DNA of 64,000 nucleotides from assembly GCF_020180945.1 (NCBI RefSeq), contig NZ_JAIPUL010000001.1:186001-250000 (forward strand), read 5' to 3'. The stretch's first letter is position 1. The number at the start of each line of letters is the position of its first letter. The position numbers were made by a program, and so were the translations under genes. This document shows positions 53,485 through 62,193 of this stretch, one piece after another. The notes below the pieces were generated by a model that saw only the letters and a program-made list of their open reading frames with translations, was not told the origin of the DNA and did not search any database. This stretch comes from Lacticaseibacillus kribbianus (GTDB taxonomy: Bacteria > Bacillota > Bacilli > Lactobacillales > Lactobacillaceae).

Positions 53485-55842
53485 ATGAATACTAAAATTC
53501 TCCAAACCCTGGCCTACGACCGCATCGTCGCCGCGCTGCAGCAGGAGGTCGCCACGGCCGCCGGTTCCCAGCGCGTCGCGGCGATGCGGCCGCAGACCAA
53601 CGCGGATGAGGTCCAGGCGGGCCTGGACGAAACCGCGGACGGGGCGACCATTCTGCGCCTGAAGGGCGGGATCCCGATTCCGACCCTCGGCAACATCGGC
53701 CCGTCCTTGAAGCGCGTGCGCATCGGCTCGGTGCTCAACGGCACGGAGCTTGCGGCGCTTGCGCGGGTGCTGCGCACGGTCAGCGCCGTCGACCGCTTCC
53801 TGACCGATCTGGCCGACAACGTCGACCTGCGCGTGGTGTACGACCTTCAGCAGGCGCTGACCACGCTGCCGCAGCTTGAGCGGCGCCTGACCACGGCGGT
53901 GGACGAGGAGGGCAACCTGACCGATGAGGCCAGCCCCGAGCTCGGCCGCATCCGCCAGTCGATCAAGCGGCTGGAGGGCGACATCCGCTCGCGCATGGAC
54001 AACTACACCCGCGGCGGCACCGCCAAGTACCTGTCGGACCCGATCGTCACCATCCGCGACGACCGCTACGTGATTCCGGTGCTGGCGCAGTACCGCGGCC
54101 AGTTCGGCGGCGTGGTGCACGACCAAAGCGCCAGCGGCCAGACCCTGTTCATCGAGCCGCAGGCGATCGTCGAGATGAACAACCGGCTGCGCGAGGCGCA
54201 GATTGCGGAGGCCACCGAGATCGAGCGCGTTTTGGCCGAGCTCTCCGATGAGGTCTCGCCCAACGCGACCGCGCTGGCCGCCAACGCCGAGGTGATCGGC
54301 CACCTCGACTTCATCAACGCCAAGGCCAAGTACGCGCGGCTGATCAAGGCGACTGAGCCGACCGTCTCGCGCGAAAACCACGTCGACCTGCTGGCGGCGC
54401 GTCACCCGCTTTTGGACCCGCACCGCGTCGTGCCCAACCGCATCACGCTGGGTCAGGACTACCAGGCGATCGTGGTCACCGGCCCGAACACCGGGGGCAA
54501 AACGATCACGCTGAAAACCCTGGGGCTTCTGCAGCTGATGGGCCAATCCGGCCTGTTCATCCCGGCCGCGGCCAACAGCCAGATCGGCGTGTTCTCCGAC
54601 ATCTTTGCCGACATCGGCGACGAGCAGTCCATCGAGCAGAACCTCAGCACGTTTTCCGCCCACATGTCCAACACCATCACCATCCTCGACCACCTGGACA
54701 AGGACGCCCTGGTGCTGTTCGACGAGCTGGGCGCCGGCACCGACCCGCAGGAGGGCGCGGCCTTGGCCATCGCCATCCTCGATGAGGTCGGCGTGATCGG
54801 CGCGGACGTCGTTGCCACCACCCACTACCCGGAGCTGAAGCTGTACGGCTACAACACGCCCAACACGATCAACGCCTCCATGGAGTTCGACGTCGCGACG
54901 CTGCAGCCGACCTACAAGCTGCTGATCGGGGTGCCGGGGCGCAGTAACGCCTTTGACATCTCGCTTCGGCTGGGGCTTGACGCGACCATCGTCGACCGCG
55001 CGAAGCTGTTGATCGCCGATGACTCGCACGACCTGAACAACATGATTGCGGACCTCGAAAGCCAGCGCAAGGCGGCCGAAACCGAGTACAAGGCGACGCG
55101 CCACGAGCTCGACGAGGCCGAAAAGCTCCACAAGGACCTGCAAAGCGCCTACACCGAGTTTTTCAACGAGCGCGAGCGGCAGCTCAACGCCGCCAAGGAC
55201 CAGGCCAACGCGATCGTCGACAAGGCGCAGGACAAGGCCGACAAGATCATCAAGACCCTGCGCCAGATGCAGCTGACCAACCCGGGCACCGTCAAGGAGA
55301 ACCAGCTGATCGACGCCAAGACCGAGCTGGCCAACCTGCACCAGGAGAAAAAGCAGCCCAACCGCGTGCTGCGCCGCGAGAAGCGCAAGCAGGCGCTGGC
55401 GGCCGGCGACCGCGTCAAGGTGCTGAGCTACGGCCAGACCGGCGACCTGATCGAGCAGGCCGACAGCAAGCACTGGGACGTCCAGATCGGCATCATGCGC
55501 ATGCGCATCGCGACCAGCGACATCGAGAAAATCAAAGACGACCCGGAGCCCGAGCCCAAGCGGCGCATCACCGGTGTCAAGGGCGGCGGCATGACCGGCC
55601 CGAGCACCACGCTGGACCTGCGCGGCCAGCGCTACGACGAGGCGATGGCCAATCTCGACAGCTACATCGACTCGGCCCTTTTGGCCAACTACCAGCAGGT
55701 CACCATCATCCACGGCCTGGGCACCGGCGCGATTCGCAACGGCGTGACCCAGTACCTGAAACGCAACCGACAGGTGAAGAAGTTCGGCTTCGCGCCGCAA
55801 AACGCCGGCGGCTCCGGCGCCACCATCGTCGAATTCAAGTAG
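53485..55842 (+). CDS. mutS2: MutS2 endonuclease/ribosome-rescue ATPase
   Basis: A 785-residue protein. The clamp and core helices cover residues 1-300. Walker A is VTGPNTGGKTITLKT near residue 335, Walker B is ALVLFDELGAGTD near 410, and the switch STTHYPELK appears as ATTHYPELK. A coiled coil spans about 515-640. The C-terminal Smr nuclease domain runs from LDLRGQRYDEAM near 712 to HGLGTGAIRNGV. GAAAGGA precedes ATG 53485. In Firmicutes MutS2 splits collided ribosomes or limits recombination. Confidence 0.95.
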   Translation: MNTKILQTLAYDRIVAALQQEVATAAGSQRVAAMRPQTNADEVQAGLDETADGATILRLKGGIPIPTLGNIGPSLKRVRIGSVLNGTELAALARVLRTVSAVDRFLTDLADNVDLRVVYDLQQALTTLPQLERRLTTAVDEEGNLTDEASPELGRIRQSIKRLEGDIRSRMDNYTRGGTAKYLSDPIVTIRDDRYVIPVLAQYRGQFGGVVHDQSASGQTLFIEPQAIVEMNNRLREAQIAEATEIERVLAELSDEVSPNATALAANAEVIGHLDFINAKAKYARLIKATEPTVSRENHVDLLAARHPLLDPHRVVPNRITLGQDYQAIVVTGPNTGGKTITLKTLGLLQLMGQSGLFIPAAANSQIGVFSDIFADIGDEQSIEQNLSTFSAHMSNTITILDHLDKDALVLFDELGAGTDPQEGAALAIAILDEVGVIGADVVATTHYPELKLYGYNTPNTINASMEFDVATLQPTYKLLIGVPGRSNAFDISLRLGLDATIVDRAKLLIADDSHDLNNMIADLESQRKAAETEYKATRHELDEAEKLHKDLQSAYTEFFNERERQLNAAKDQANAIVDKAQDKADKIIKTLRQMQLTNPGTVKENQLIDAKTELANLHQEKKQPNRVLRREKRKQALAAGDRVKVLSYGQTGDLIEQADSKHWDVQIGIMRMRIATSDIEKIKDDPEPEPKRRITGVKGGGMTGPSTTLDLRGQRYDEAMANLDSYIDSALLANYQQVTIIHGLGTGAIRNGVTQYLKRNRQVKKFGFAPQNAGGSGATIVEFK

Positions 55843-55904
55843 GGCTTGCGGCGACTACCGGCGCCCCCAAAGCGGTGGCGGCGGTGAACCGAGTGGGGGA
55901 ACGC

Positions 55905-55933
55905 TTGCTTTTGGTTGCCCAATGAAGTAGACT
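55905..55933 (+). promoter_or_regulatory. trxA promoter
   Basis: TTGCTT (55905-55910) and TAGACT (55928-55933), 17 bases apart, lie 45 bases before the trxA start. Confidence 0.6.
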
Positions 55934-55977
55934 GTAGTTAGTTACGAAAAGTAAGTACATGATAAGGAGTGACCGTG

Positions 55978-56289
55978 ATGGTATTAGCTGTAACCGATCA
56001 GAACTTTGAGACCGAAACCGCAACCGGCGTGACCCTGACCGACTTTTGGGCAACCTGGTGTGGCCCCTGCAAGATGCAAAGCCCGGTGATCGAATCGCTG
56101 GCCGAAAGCCGCAAGGACGTGAAGTTCGTGAAGATGGACGTCGACGCGAACCCGAACACTCCGTCGAGCTTCGGCATCATGGCGATCCCAACGCTGCTGG
56201 TCAAAAAGGACGGCAAGCCGGTCGAGAAGATCGTCGGCTACCACACCAAGGACCAGCTTGAAGAAGTGCTGAACAAGTACACCGACTAA
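55978..56289 (+). CDS. trxA: Thioredoxin
   Basis: A 103-residue dithiol carrier with the active site FWATWCGPCKMQSP near residue 28 and the cis-Pro in MAIPTLLVKKDGKP near residue 72. AAGGAG lies 9 bases before ATG 55978; the in-frame ACG/GTG region ahead is not needed. IS copy 2 is inserted 10 bases behind its stop codon, between the gene and its terminator. Confidence 0.95.
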   Translation: MVLAVTDQNFETETATGVTLTDFWATWCGPCKMQSPVIESLAESRKDVKFVKMDVDANPNTPSSFGIMAIPTLLVKKDGKPVEKIVGYHTKDQLEEVLNKYTD

Positions 56290-56299
56290 CACAAAAAAC

Positions 56300-57760
56300 G
56301 GCTCTGCGTCAACTGGTGTTGAAGAATAATTTGATATTTTCTGGGAGTTCCTCTTTGGAGGGGCTCTTTTGTTATTTATGCGATAATCTGGTAGATCCGC
56401 TCGAAGAAGTGAGCTTGGTCTCTGAATCCATAGCACGATCGCTTGAGCGCTTTGATCTTGCGATTAATCCCTTCAAGTGGACCGTTGGAACGCCAACTGT
56501 CCGCTGCCGCCAGAATTCCAGCCTGGTTCGATTTGAGCGTGCGGATTGCGGTGTCCATTTCGGTTCCGGTTGACTCGTAGTGTTCAAGTAACTGCCACAA
56601 CCGCCGCGGATTGTGGCCCATCAAGGCATCGTGAAGCGCTTGGTAGGTTTCGCATACTGTGGCCAACCGAGGGTTGGCGGTGAACGCCACATCTAGGGCG
56701 CCCTGTTCCGTGATATGCTCGTTCAGCCCACGCATGTATTTGGTGTGTATCGCGTCCGGTGCGGCCTTGTGGAAGAGCCGCCACTGATGTTTAAGAATAC
56801 GGTAGACTCGGCTCGTTTTGTCGTCGAGCTGCTTAAGCGTTGCGACGCGCACAGTGTCCACCGCGTGACCGAGCAACTGAACGATATGGAAGCGATCGAT
56901 GATGAGCTGGGCATTGGGGAAAACTTGGTGGATAAAAGCTTGGTAGGAGGCGTTCATGTCCATTGTGATGGTCTGAACGGCGGCGCGTTCTGCCGTGGAG
57001 TAGTTGGCAAGAAAGAAGTCCTTGATAGTCTTATTCAGACGGTCGCCAAGAAGCTTCACCAATCGATGGGTATCGCCATCAATACAGATGAAGGACATCA
57101 TATTCTGAGTTGATCGAAACTCGTCAAAACATAGGTTGGTCGGCAACTCCGGGCGACTGCGATGGTGGAGATGGGACTTGAGTTCTCGTCGAACTGTCGC
57201 TGCAGAGATACCCGTATTTTTGGCAATCACTGCTTCGGGGAGGGACTGCCTGGCAAGCTGTAGGACTGTTTGCTTGATTGAGTGGGCAATCGTGTCATTG
57301 TAGGCCACAAGCGGTGTCTCTGCGGAACAGGTACGATGGCAGGCCGAGCAGAGCCAGCGCTGTTTGGAAAGCTCAAGAAGCGTTGGAAGTTGACTGAGTG
57401 ATTGAATGCGGATGTGTGTCGCCTTATGACCGTTAGGTCGCAACGCGTCTTCACCACAGTGAGGACAAGTATCGCGGTGGTAAGTGAGATCACACGCAAT
57501 GACGTGGTACTGAAGGCGCCGCTTGCCCCGGCCTCGGTAGCCGTCGTAAACTGCGGTTACATGAATGTTCTCGTATGGCAATCCCAGGACAGAGAGCGTA
57601 GAATCAAGGTTGGACATCACTAATACCTCGCTTTGTTTTAGGTTTGGTCGCTTGGAGCGAAGAACGGGTGCTAGATGGTGCCCTTTTATTTTGCGCTGTT
57701 ATTGAAAAAAGGTCTACACTCTCGGCGTTGGAATTCTCCAACACCAGAAAGTGTAGACCC
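56300..57760 (-). mobile_element. ISL3-family insertion sequence, copy 2
   Basis: A 1461-bp element, same length and ends as copy 1 but inverted. The 8-bp target duplication CAAAAAAC stands at 56292-56299 and 57761-57768. It separates trxA from its intrinsic terminator and leaves that stem complete on the far side. Confidence 0.95.
56376..57617 (-). CDS. ISL3-family transposase, copy 2
   Basis: A 413-residue transposase whose translated sequence is identical to that of copy 1, with the same zinc clusters and DDE residues and an unbroken frame. Identity between two copies 11 kb apart points to recent transposition or gene conversion. Confidence 0.95.
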   Translation of the reverse strand: MSNLDSTLSVLGLPYENIHVTAVYDGYRGRGKRRLQYHVIACDLTYHRDTCPHCGEDALRPNGHKATHIRIQSLSQLPTLLELSKQRWLCSACHRTCSAETPLVAYNDTIAHSIKQTVLQLARQSLPEAVIAKNTGISAATVRRELKSHLHHRSRPELPTNLCFDEFRSTQNMMSFICIDGDTHRLVKLLGDRLNKTIKDFFLANYSTAERAAVQTITMDMNASYQAFIHQVFPNAQLIIDRFHIVQLLGHAVDTVRVATLKQLDDKTSRVYRILKHQWRLFHKAAPDAIHTKYMRGLNEHITEQGALDVAFTANPRLATVCETYQALHDALMGHNPRRLWQLLEHYESTGTEMDTAIRTLKSNQAGILAAADSWRSNGPLEGINRKIKALKRSCYGFRDQAHFFERIYQIIA

Positions 57761-57762
57761 CA

Positions 57763-57792
57763 AAAAACCCGCCGAAGATTCGGCGGGTTTTT
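57763..57792 (+). terminator. Intrinsic terminator (trxA/yslB), cut off from trxA by IS copy 2
   Basis: AAAAACCCGCCG (57763-57774) and CGGCGGGTTTTT (57781-57792) pair over 12 bp around AAGATT. It works in both directions and still serves yslB on the minus strand. Confidence 0.88.
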
Positions 57793-57801
57793 CGTTGTGG
57801 G

Positions 57802-58269
57802 TTACAGGGCGATGGGGTGCTCCGCCGTCGGCTGCGGGGCCTTGAGGTCAAGCACCACGGTGAGGGCGACGACCTTCTTGCGCCGGTCCACCACGGGGTT
57901 GGCCTCGGCGACCACGCCGAGCACCTGCTGGAGGCTTTGGGCCAAGAAGCCGGCCTCGAGGCGAAAGTCCGGCTCGTCAAAGTTCTGGATGCGCGTCTCG
58001 ACGACCGAGCCGCTCAAGGTGTAGTGGCGCTCGTTTTTCTTGGCGGATTCCGGCGCCAGGGTGCCAAAGCCCATCTTCTCGAACAACGCGGCGATGTCCG
58101 GTTCCGCGACCGGCAGCTTGGCGGCCAGCGCGCGGCCGGCCCAGTAGAGGATGCTCGAGGTTTCCACGCCGAGCAGATCCGGGAGCACCAGGTCCCGCAG
58201 CGCCAGCTGACCGAACAGCGGGCCGGTTGCCGGAAGGGTGAGTAGATCTTGATAACTTGCTTTTGCCAT
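57802..58269 (-). CDS. yslB: YslB family protein (DUF2507)
   Basis: A 155-residue protein of DUF2507. It contains LRDLVLPDLLG, ILYWAGRALAAK and FRLEAGFLAQSLQ, as in YslB proteins found next to trxA and murI in lactobacilli and bacilli. The function is not established. GGAGG precedes ATG 58269. It is divergent from murI. Confidence 0.82.
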   Translation of the reverse strand: MAKASYQDLLTLPATGPLFGQLALRDLVLPDLLGVETSSILYWAGRALAAKLPVAEPDIAALFEKMGFGTLAPESAKKNERHYTLSGSVVETRIQNFDEPDFRLEAGFLAQSLQQVLGVVAEANPVVDRRKKVVALTVVLDLKAPQPTAEHPIAL

Positions 58270-58410
58270 GACGGCCTCCTCGTGAACGTTACCCCTAGTA
58301 TACTGGAATCCGCGGGAAAAAACAGCTCTAGCCGGCCCGCGGCGCCACTTGATTTTGCCCGTGAAGACGCCCACAATGAAGGTTCAGACTAAACGAAAGA
58401 GGCGTTAGCT

Positions 58411-59847
58411 ATGAAGACGCAACCAATCGGATTCATCGACTCAGGCGTCGGCGGCCTGACCGTGGTCAAGGAGGCGCTTAGGCAGCTGCCCAACGAAGGC
58501 GTGGTCTTCCTGGGCGACCAGGCCCGCCTGCCTTACGGCCCGCGGCCCGCGGCGCAGGTGCGCGAGTTCACCTGGCAGATGGTGAACTTCCTGCTCGACC
58601 ACGACATCAAGATGCTGGTCGTGGCCTGCAACACGGCGACCGCCGCGGCCCTGCCCGCGCTGAAGGCCAAGCTCGACATTCCCGTGATCGGGGTGATCGT
58701 GCCGGGCTCCCGCGCGGCCATCAAGGCCACCAAGACCCGCCACATCGGCGTGATCGGCACCGAGGGCACCGTGGCCAGCCACGCGTACGCCGACACGATT
58801 CACCGCAAGGCCGACCGGCTGGAGGTGACCGAGCTGGCCGCCCCGAAGTTCGTCCCGCTGGTCGAAAGCAACGAGATGACGACCCCGACGGCCAAGCGCG
58901 TGGTCGCCGAGACCCTCAAGCCGCTTTTGCATCAGGGCATCGACACGCTGGTGATGGGCTGCACCCACTACCCGCTGCTGCGGCCGCTGATCCACAACGT
59001 GATGGGGGCGGGCGTCACCCTGATCGACTCGGGCGCCGAAACCGTCAGCGAGGTGTCCACGCTGCTGGACTACTTTGACATCGCCAACGACGCGCCGGTG
59101 GCGGAGCCGGTGCGCGAGTTTTACACCACCGGCAACGCCGAGCTGTTCGACGTGATCGCCGGCAACTGGCTGGGCATGACGGTCCAGGCGACCCACGTGA
59201 CCATCGACCAGCTCAAAACGGACGGCCCGAGCCGCGCGGCGGCCAAGACCGTCGTGGTGGCCTCCAAGAACGCGGGCAAGGTCAAGGAAATCGCCGCGAT
59301 GTTTGCGGCGGAGGGCGTCAAGGTGCTCAGCCTGCGCGACTTCCCCGACGTGCCGACGGTTCCCGAAAGCGGTAGGACGTTCGAGGAGAACGCCCGGCTG
59401 AAGGCCGACGGGTACGCCCGGGCGCTGGAGCTGCCGGTTTTGGCCGACGATTCCGGCCTGACCGTCGACGCGCTGGACGGGCGCCCCGGCGTTTTCTCCG
59501 CGCGCTACGCCGGCGTCGGCCACAACGACGCGGCCAACAACGCCAAGCTGATCGCCGAGCTCGGAGAGGTGGCACCGAAAGACCGCACCGCGACGTTCCA
59601 CTCGACGTTGGTGTTCGCCAAGCCTAACCGGCCGGCCGATGACCTGGTGGTGACCGGCACCGTTGACGGCCTGATCACCGGCATTCCCCGCGGCGACAAC
59701 GGCTTCGGCTACGACCCGTACTTCATGCTGCCGGCACTTGGCAAGACCATGGCCGAGCTGACGGCGGAGGAGAAAAACGCGGTGAGCCACCGCGGCAACG
59801 CGATGCGCGCGCTTGAAAAGCAGTGGCGCGCCTGGTACGAGAATTAG
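58411..59847 (+). CDS. murI-rdgB: Fused glutamate racemase and XTP/dITP pyrophosphatase
   Basis: A 478-residue bifunctional protein. Residues 1-265 are glutamate racemase, making D-glutamate for peptidoglycan: [11 protein letters not shown], first catalytic Cys in VACNTATA near 74 and second in GCTHYPLL near 185. Residues about 282-478 are the RdgB/Ham1 pyrophosphatase that removes ITP and [32 protein letters not shown] and [11 protein letters not shown] linker of about 15 residues joins them. Such fusions are annotated in several lactobacilli. The phosphodiesterase gene follows after 9 bases. Confidence 0.93.
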   Translation: MKTQPIGFIDSGVGGLTVVKEALRQLPNEGVVFLGDQARLPYGPRPAAQVREFTWQMVNFLLDHDIKMLVVACNTATAAALPALKAKLDIPVIGVIVPGSRAAIKATKTRHIGVIGTEGTVASHAYADTIHRKADRLEVTELAAPKFVPLVESNEMTTPTAKRVVAETLKPLLHQGIDTLVMGCTHYPLLRPLIHNVMGAGVTLIDSGAETVSEVSTLLDYFDIANDAPVAEPVREFYTTGNAELFDVIAGNWLGMTVQATHVTIDQLKTDGPSRAAAKTVVVASKNAGKVKEIAAMFAAEGVKVLSLRDFPDVPTVPESGRTFEENARLKADGYARALELPVLADDSGLTVDALDGRPGVFSARYAGVGHNDAANNAKLIAELGEVAPKDRTATFHSTLVFAKPNRPADDLVVTGTVDGLITGIPRGDNGFGYDPYFMLPALGKTMAELTAEEKNAVSHRGNAMRALEKQWRAWYEN

Positions 59848-59856
59848 GAGGGCGAC

Positions 59857-60372
59857 ATGAAGATTGTGGCAGTGAGCGACACCCACGGGGACCGGCAAAT
59901 CCTCCTGGACATTCTGGGCTTTGAACCGGACGCCGCCGCGTACTTTTACGTCGGCGACTCCGAGTTTGCGGCCGACGACGCCGTGTTCAACACCTACCGC
60001 GCGGTGCGCGGCAACATGGACTTCGATCAGGGCTTCCCGCTGAGCCTGACGGCGACGATCGCCGGCACCACCGTTTTTGCGGCCCACGGGCACCGGCTGG
60101 GGGTCAACTACCAGCTGGACGACCTGATCGCGGCCGCCGGGGCGGCGAACGCCGACATCGCGCTGTTCGGGCACACCCACCAGCTGGGCTGCGAGATGCA
60201 CCAGGGGATGCTGGTGCTCAACCCCGGCAGCATCAGCCAGCCGCGCGGCCAGTTCGCCAGCCTCCGCGGCACGTACGCGGTGATCACGGTGACGTCGGCC
60301 GCGTTCACCGTGACCTACCACACCCGCGACGGCAAGGCCGCCCCGGGGCTGGAGCGCACGTTCACGCGGTAG
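59857..60372 (+). CDS. YfcE/MJ0936-family metallophosphodiesterase
   Basis: A 171-residue calcineurin-like enzyme with metal-binding motifs VSDTHGDR at the start, YVGDSE near 30, GNMD near 50, HGHRLG near 75 and FGHTHQ near 108. GGAGGGCGAC precedes ATG 59857. Co-transcribed with murI-rdgB, the usual order in lactobacilli (ysnB-like). The natural substrate is unknown. Confidence 0.9.
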   Translation: MKIVAVSDTHGDRQILLDILGFEPDAAAYFYVGDSEFAADDAVFNTYRAVRGNMDFDQGFPLSLTATIAGTTVFAAHGHRLGVNYQLDDLIAAAGAANADIALFGHTHQLGCEMHQGMLVLNPGSISQPRGQFASLRGTYAVITVTSAAFTVTYHTRDGKAAPGLERTFTR

Positions 60373-60688
60373 GCGTCGTTGCCAGTGGGGACCGCGCCTA
60401 GTTGGGCGCGTTGGGCATTGCGCCGCACGCGTTGTGAGGGTTGCCCGGACGACTCGTTCGCCCGGTTGACTTGGCTAGACCGTCGCCGAGCGTGCCGCCC
60501 GCAGCAATAGACGGTCCCGCTTAGTGAGGCCTCAAGTCACGATGTGAGGCGCAGGCGTGGGCGGGTCGCAAGACCGGTCTTTGGGCTTGCGGGAGCCCCA
60601 CGTGTTCCGTCGCCCAGGCCCGGAGCTGGAAGCCTGGACCGGTCCGCGCCGGAGCCGGGCTCGCAACCACACGAGTGGACAGTTATTC
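60373..60688. other. Gene-free G+C-rich intergenic region with a possible three-way-junction fold
   Basis: No convincing gene. ACCGGTC (60573-60579) and GACCGGT (60637-60643) could close a junction enclosing GGGCT/AGCCC (60583-60587, 60594-60598) and CCAGGC/GCCTGG (60614-60619, 60632-60637). It may be a structured RNA or a leftover of a decayed gene. Confidence 0.4.
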
Positions 60689-60738
60689 AAACGGCCGCCG
60701 CGCCGCCACCCATAGGGCGTGCGGTGCGGCGGCCGTTT
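60689..60738. terminator. Bidirectional terminator between the phosphodiesterase and aquaporin genes
   Basis: AAACGGCCGCCGC (60689-60701) and GCGGCGGCCGTTT (60726-60738) pair perfectly over 13 bp with T runs on either side. Confidence 0.88.
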
Positions 60739-60750
60739 TGGCGTGCCTGA

Positions 60751-61482
60751 TTACATGAAGACGGTCTTGTACAGCAGGATGGCGGAGATGCCCGCGAGGA
60801 TCGGCGCGAGCACCGGGACCCAGGCGTAGCCCCAGTCCGAGCTGCCCTTGTGGCGCAGCGGCAGGAGCTGGTGCAGCAGGCGGGGGCCGAGGTCACGCGC
60901 CGGGTTCAGCGCCGGGCCGGTCGGGCCACCGAAGCTGGCGACCAGGGTGGCGACCAGGAAGCCGAGGGCCATGTGCGCGGTGCCGAGGTTGTCTTGGAAA
61001 AACGGCGCCTTGGTGATGCCCAGTGCCCCGAAGAAGAGAATGAATGAGCCGATGAATTCGTTGATGAAGCCGTTGAGCTTGCTCTTCGTGGCGTTGATGG
61101 TGCTGAAGGTGCCCAGGATGTGCTGGGTGTTGGTGGTCAGGTCGTAGTGCGGCTTGTACGCGGCGACCACCATCGCCTGACCGAACATCGCGCCGAGAAA
61201 CTGCACGATGAGGTACGGCAGGACCTCCGCCCACGGGAACATCCCGGCGACGGCCAGCCCGATGGTGAAGGCGGGGTTGATGTGGTTACCGGAAATGCCG
61301 CCGATGATCATGGCGGGAATCATCACGCCGGCACCGTAGCCGACGGCAATCAGCATCCAGTCGGAGCCGTTCCCCTTCGTCCCTTTCAGGTCCACGTTGG
61401 CCACGGAGCCGTTGCCCAGCGCCACCATAATCGCGGTGCCGATGAATTCGGCCGCAAGCCGAACGCCTAAATCGTATGTCAT
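60751..61482 (-). CDS. MIP-family aquaglyceroporin
   Basis: A 243-residue channel with six membrane helices and both pore half-helices: GNHINPAFTIGLA near residue 68 and GPALNPARDLGPR near 200. The Asp after the second NPAR marks the glycerol-facilitator rather than the water-only group. ATG 61482 (MTYDLGVRLAAEF) is the likely start. Members of this group in lactobacilli pass glycerol, water or lactic acid; which one is not visible here. Confidence 0.9.
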   Translation of the reverse strand: MTYDLGVRLAAEFIGTAIMVALGNGSVANVDLKGTKGNGSDWMLIAVGYGAGVMIPAMIIGGISGNHINPAFTIGLAVAGMFPWAEVLPYLIVQFLGAMFGQAMVVAAYKPHYDLTTNTQHILGTFSTINATKSKLNGFINEFIGSFILFFGALGITKAPFFQDNLGTAHMALGFLVATLVASFGGPTGPALNPARDLGPRLLHQLLPLRHKGSSDWGYAWVPVLAPILAGISAILLYKTVFM

Positions 61483-61652
61483 TTTGTCTCGTTTCTCCCT
61501 TTGCCCTTTTTCTGAAAACACGTAATGCTCACATTCTACCAATTTATAGAAGTATAGGCAAGATTAACGAAGACGTAAAGCTTTTTGCTCGGGATGCAGT
61601 CCGGCCCGGAATCGGGTAAAATGAAGGGGTACCCACAAAGAGGAGTGTGCAA

Positions 61653-62135
61653 ATGATCAACAAAGTGATCGATCACATGATGATAGAAAACCGGCAGCAC
61701 TTCATGATTCCCGGCGAGGTCGTCGCCAGCGTCAACGAGGACAACTCGCTGCGCCACGCCTTCCTGGTGCTGACCAAGGTGCGCTACGCCAAGATTCCGG
61801 TGCTGGACCACGACGACCACCTCAAGGGGCTCTTGTCCCTTTCCATGATCACCAACACGATGCTTGGTCTCGACGACCTGAGCTTCGCGCCGCTGGATCA
61901 GCTGTGCGTGAAGGACGTGATGGAAAAGGACCTCGTGACCATCGAGGACCCGTACGACGTGGAGAACGTGCTGCACCTTCTGGTCGACAACCCGTTTTTG
62001 CCGGTGGTGCAGGCCGACGGCACCTTCACCGGCATCGTGACCCGGCGCGAGGTGATGAAGGGCATCAACTACATCGGCCACAACATCGACAAGCAGTACG
62101 CGGTCACCGCGCGCGAGCCGGTGGCCAAGGACTAG
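61653..62135 (+). CDS. CBS-domain protein (CbpB/YkuL-like)
   Basis: A 160-residue protein made of two CBS domains: residues about 15-75 (MIPGEVVASVNEDNSLRHAF, RYAKIPVLD) and about 85-145 (VMEKDLVTIEDPYDVENVLH, PFLPVVQADG, GIVTRREVMKG). Stand-alone proteins of this kind bind c-di-AMP in Listeria and Bacillus (CbpB/DarB) and control the stringent enzyme Rel; that role is inferred. GAGGAG precedes ATG 61653. Confidence 0.85.
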   Translation: MINKVIDHMMIENRQHFMIPGEVVASVNEDNSLRHAFLVLTKVRYAKIPVLDHDDHLKGLLSLSMITNTMLGLDDLSFAPLDQLCVKDVMEKDLVTIEDPYDVENVLHLLVDNPFLPVVQADGTFTGIVTRREVMKGINYIGHNIDKQYAVTAREPVAKD

Positions 62136-62150
62136 CCAACTCAGACAAGC

Positions 62151-62184
62151 AAAGACGCCGTGCAGTTCGCTGCACGGCGTCTTT
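62151..62184. terminator. Bidirectional terminator
   Basis: AAAGACGCCGTGCA (62151-62164) and TGCACGGCGTCTTT (62171-62184) pair perfectly over 14 bp between the facing CBS and DUF368 genes. Confidence 0.92.
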
Positions 62185-62193
62185 CTTGTCTAG

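Noticed and set aside
52675-55800. 1041-codon frame antisense to cvpA and mutS2
   Set aside because: Shadow frame of high-G+C coding DNA; the sense strand encodes well-recognised proteins throughout.
58441-60321. 626-codon frame antisense to murI-rdgB and the phosphodiesterase
   Set aside because: Shadow of two recognised genes.
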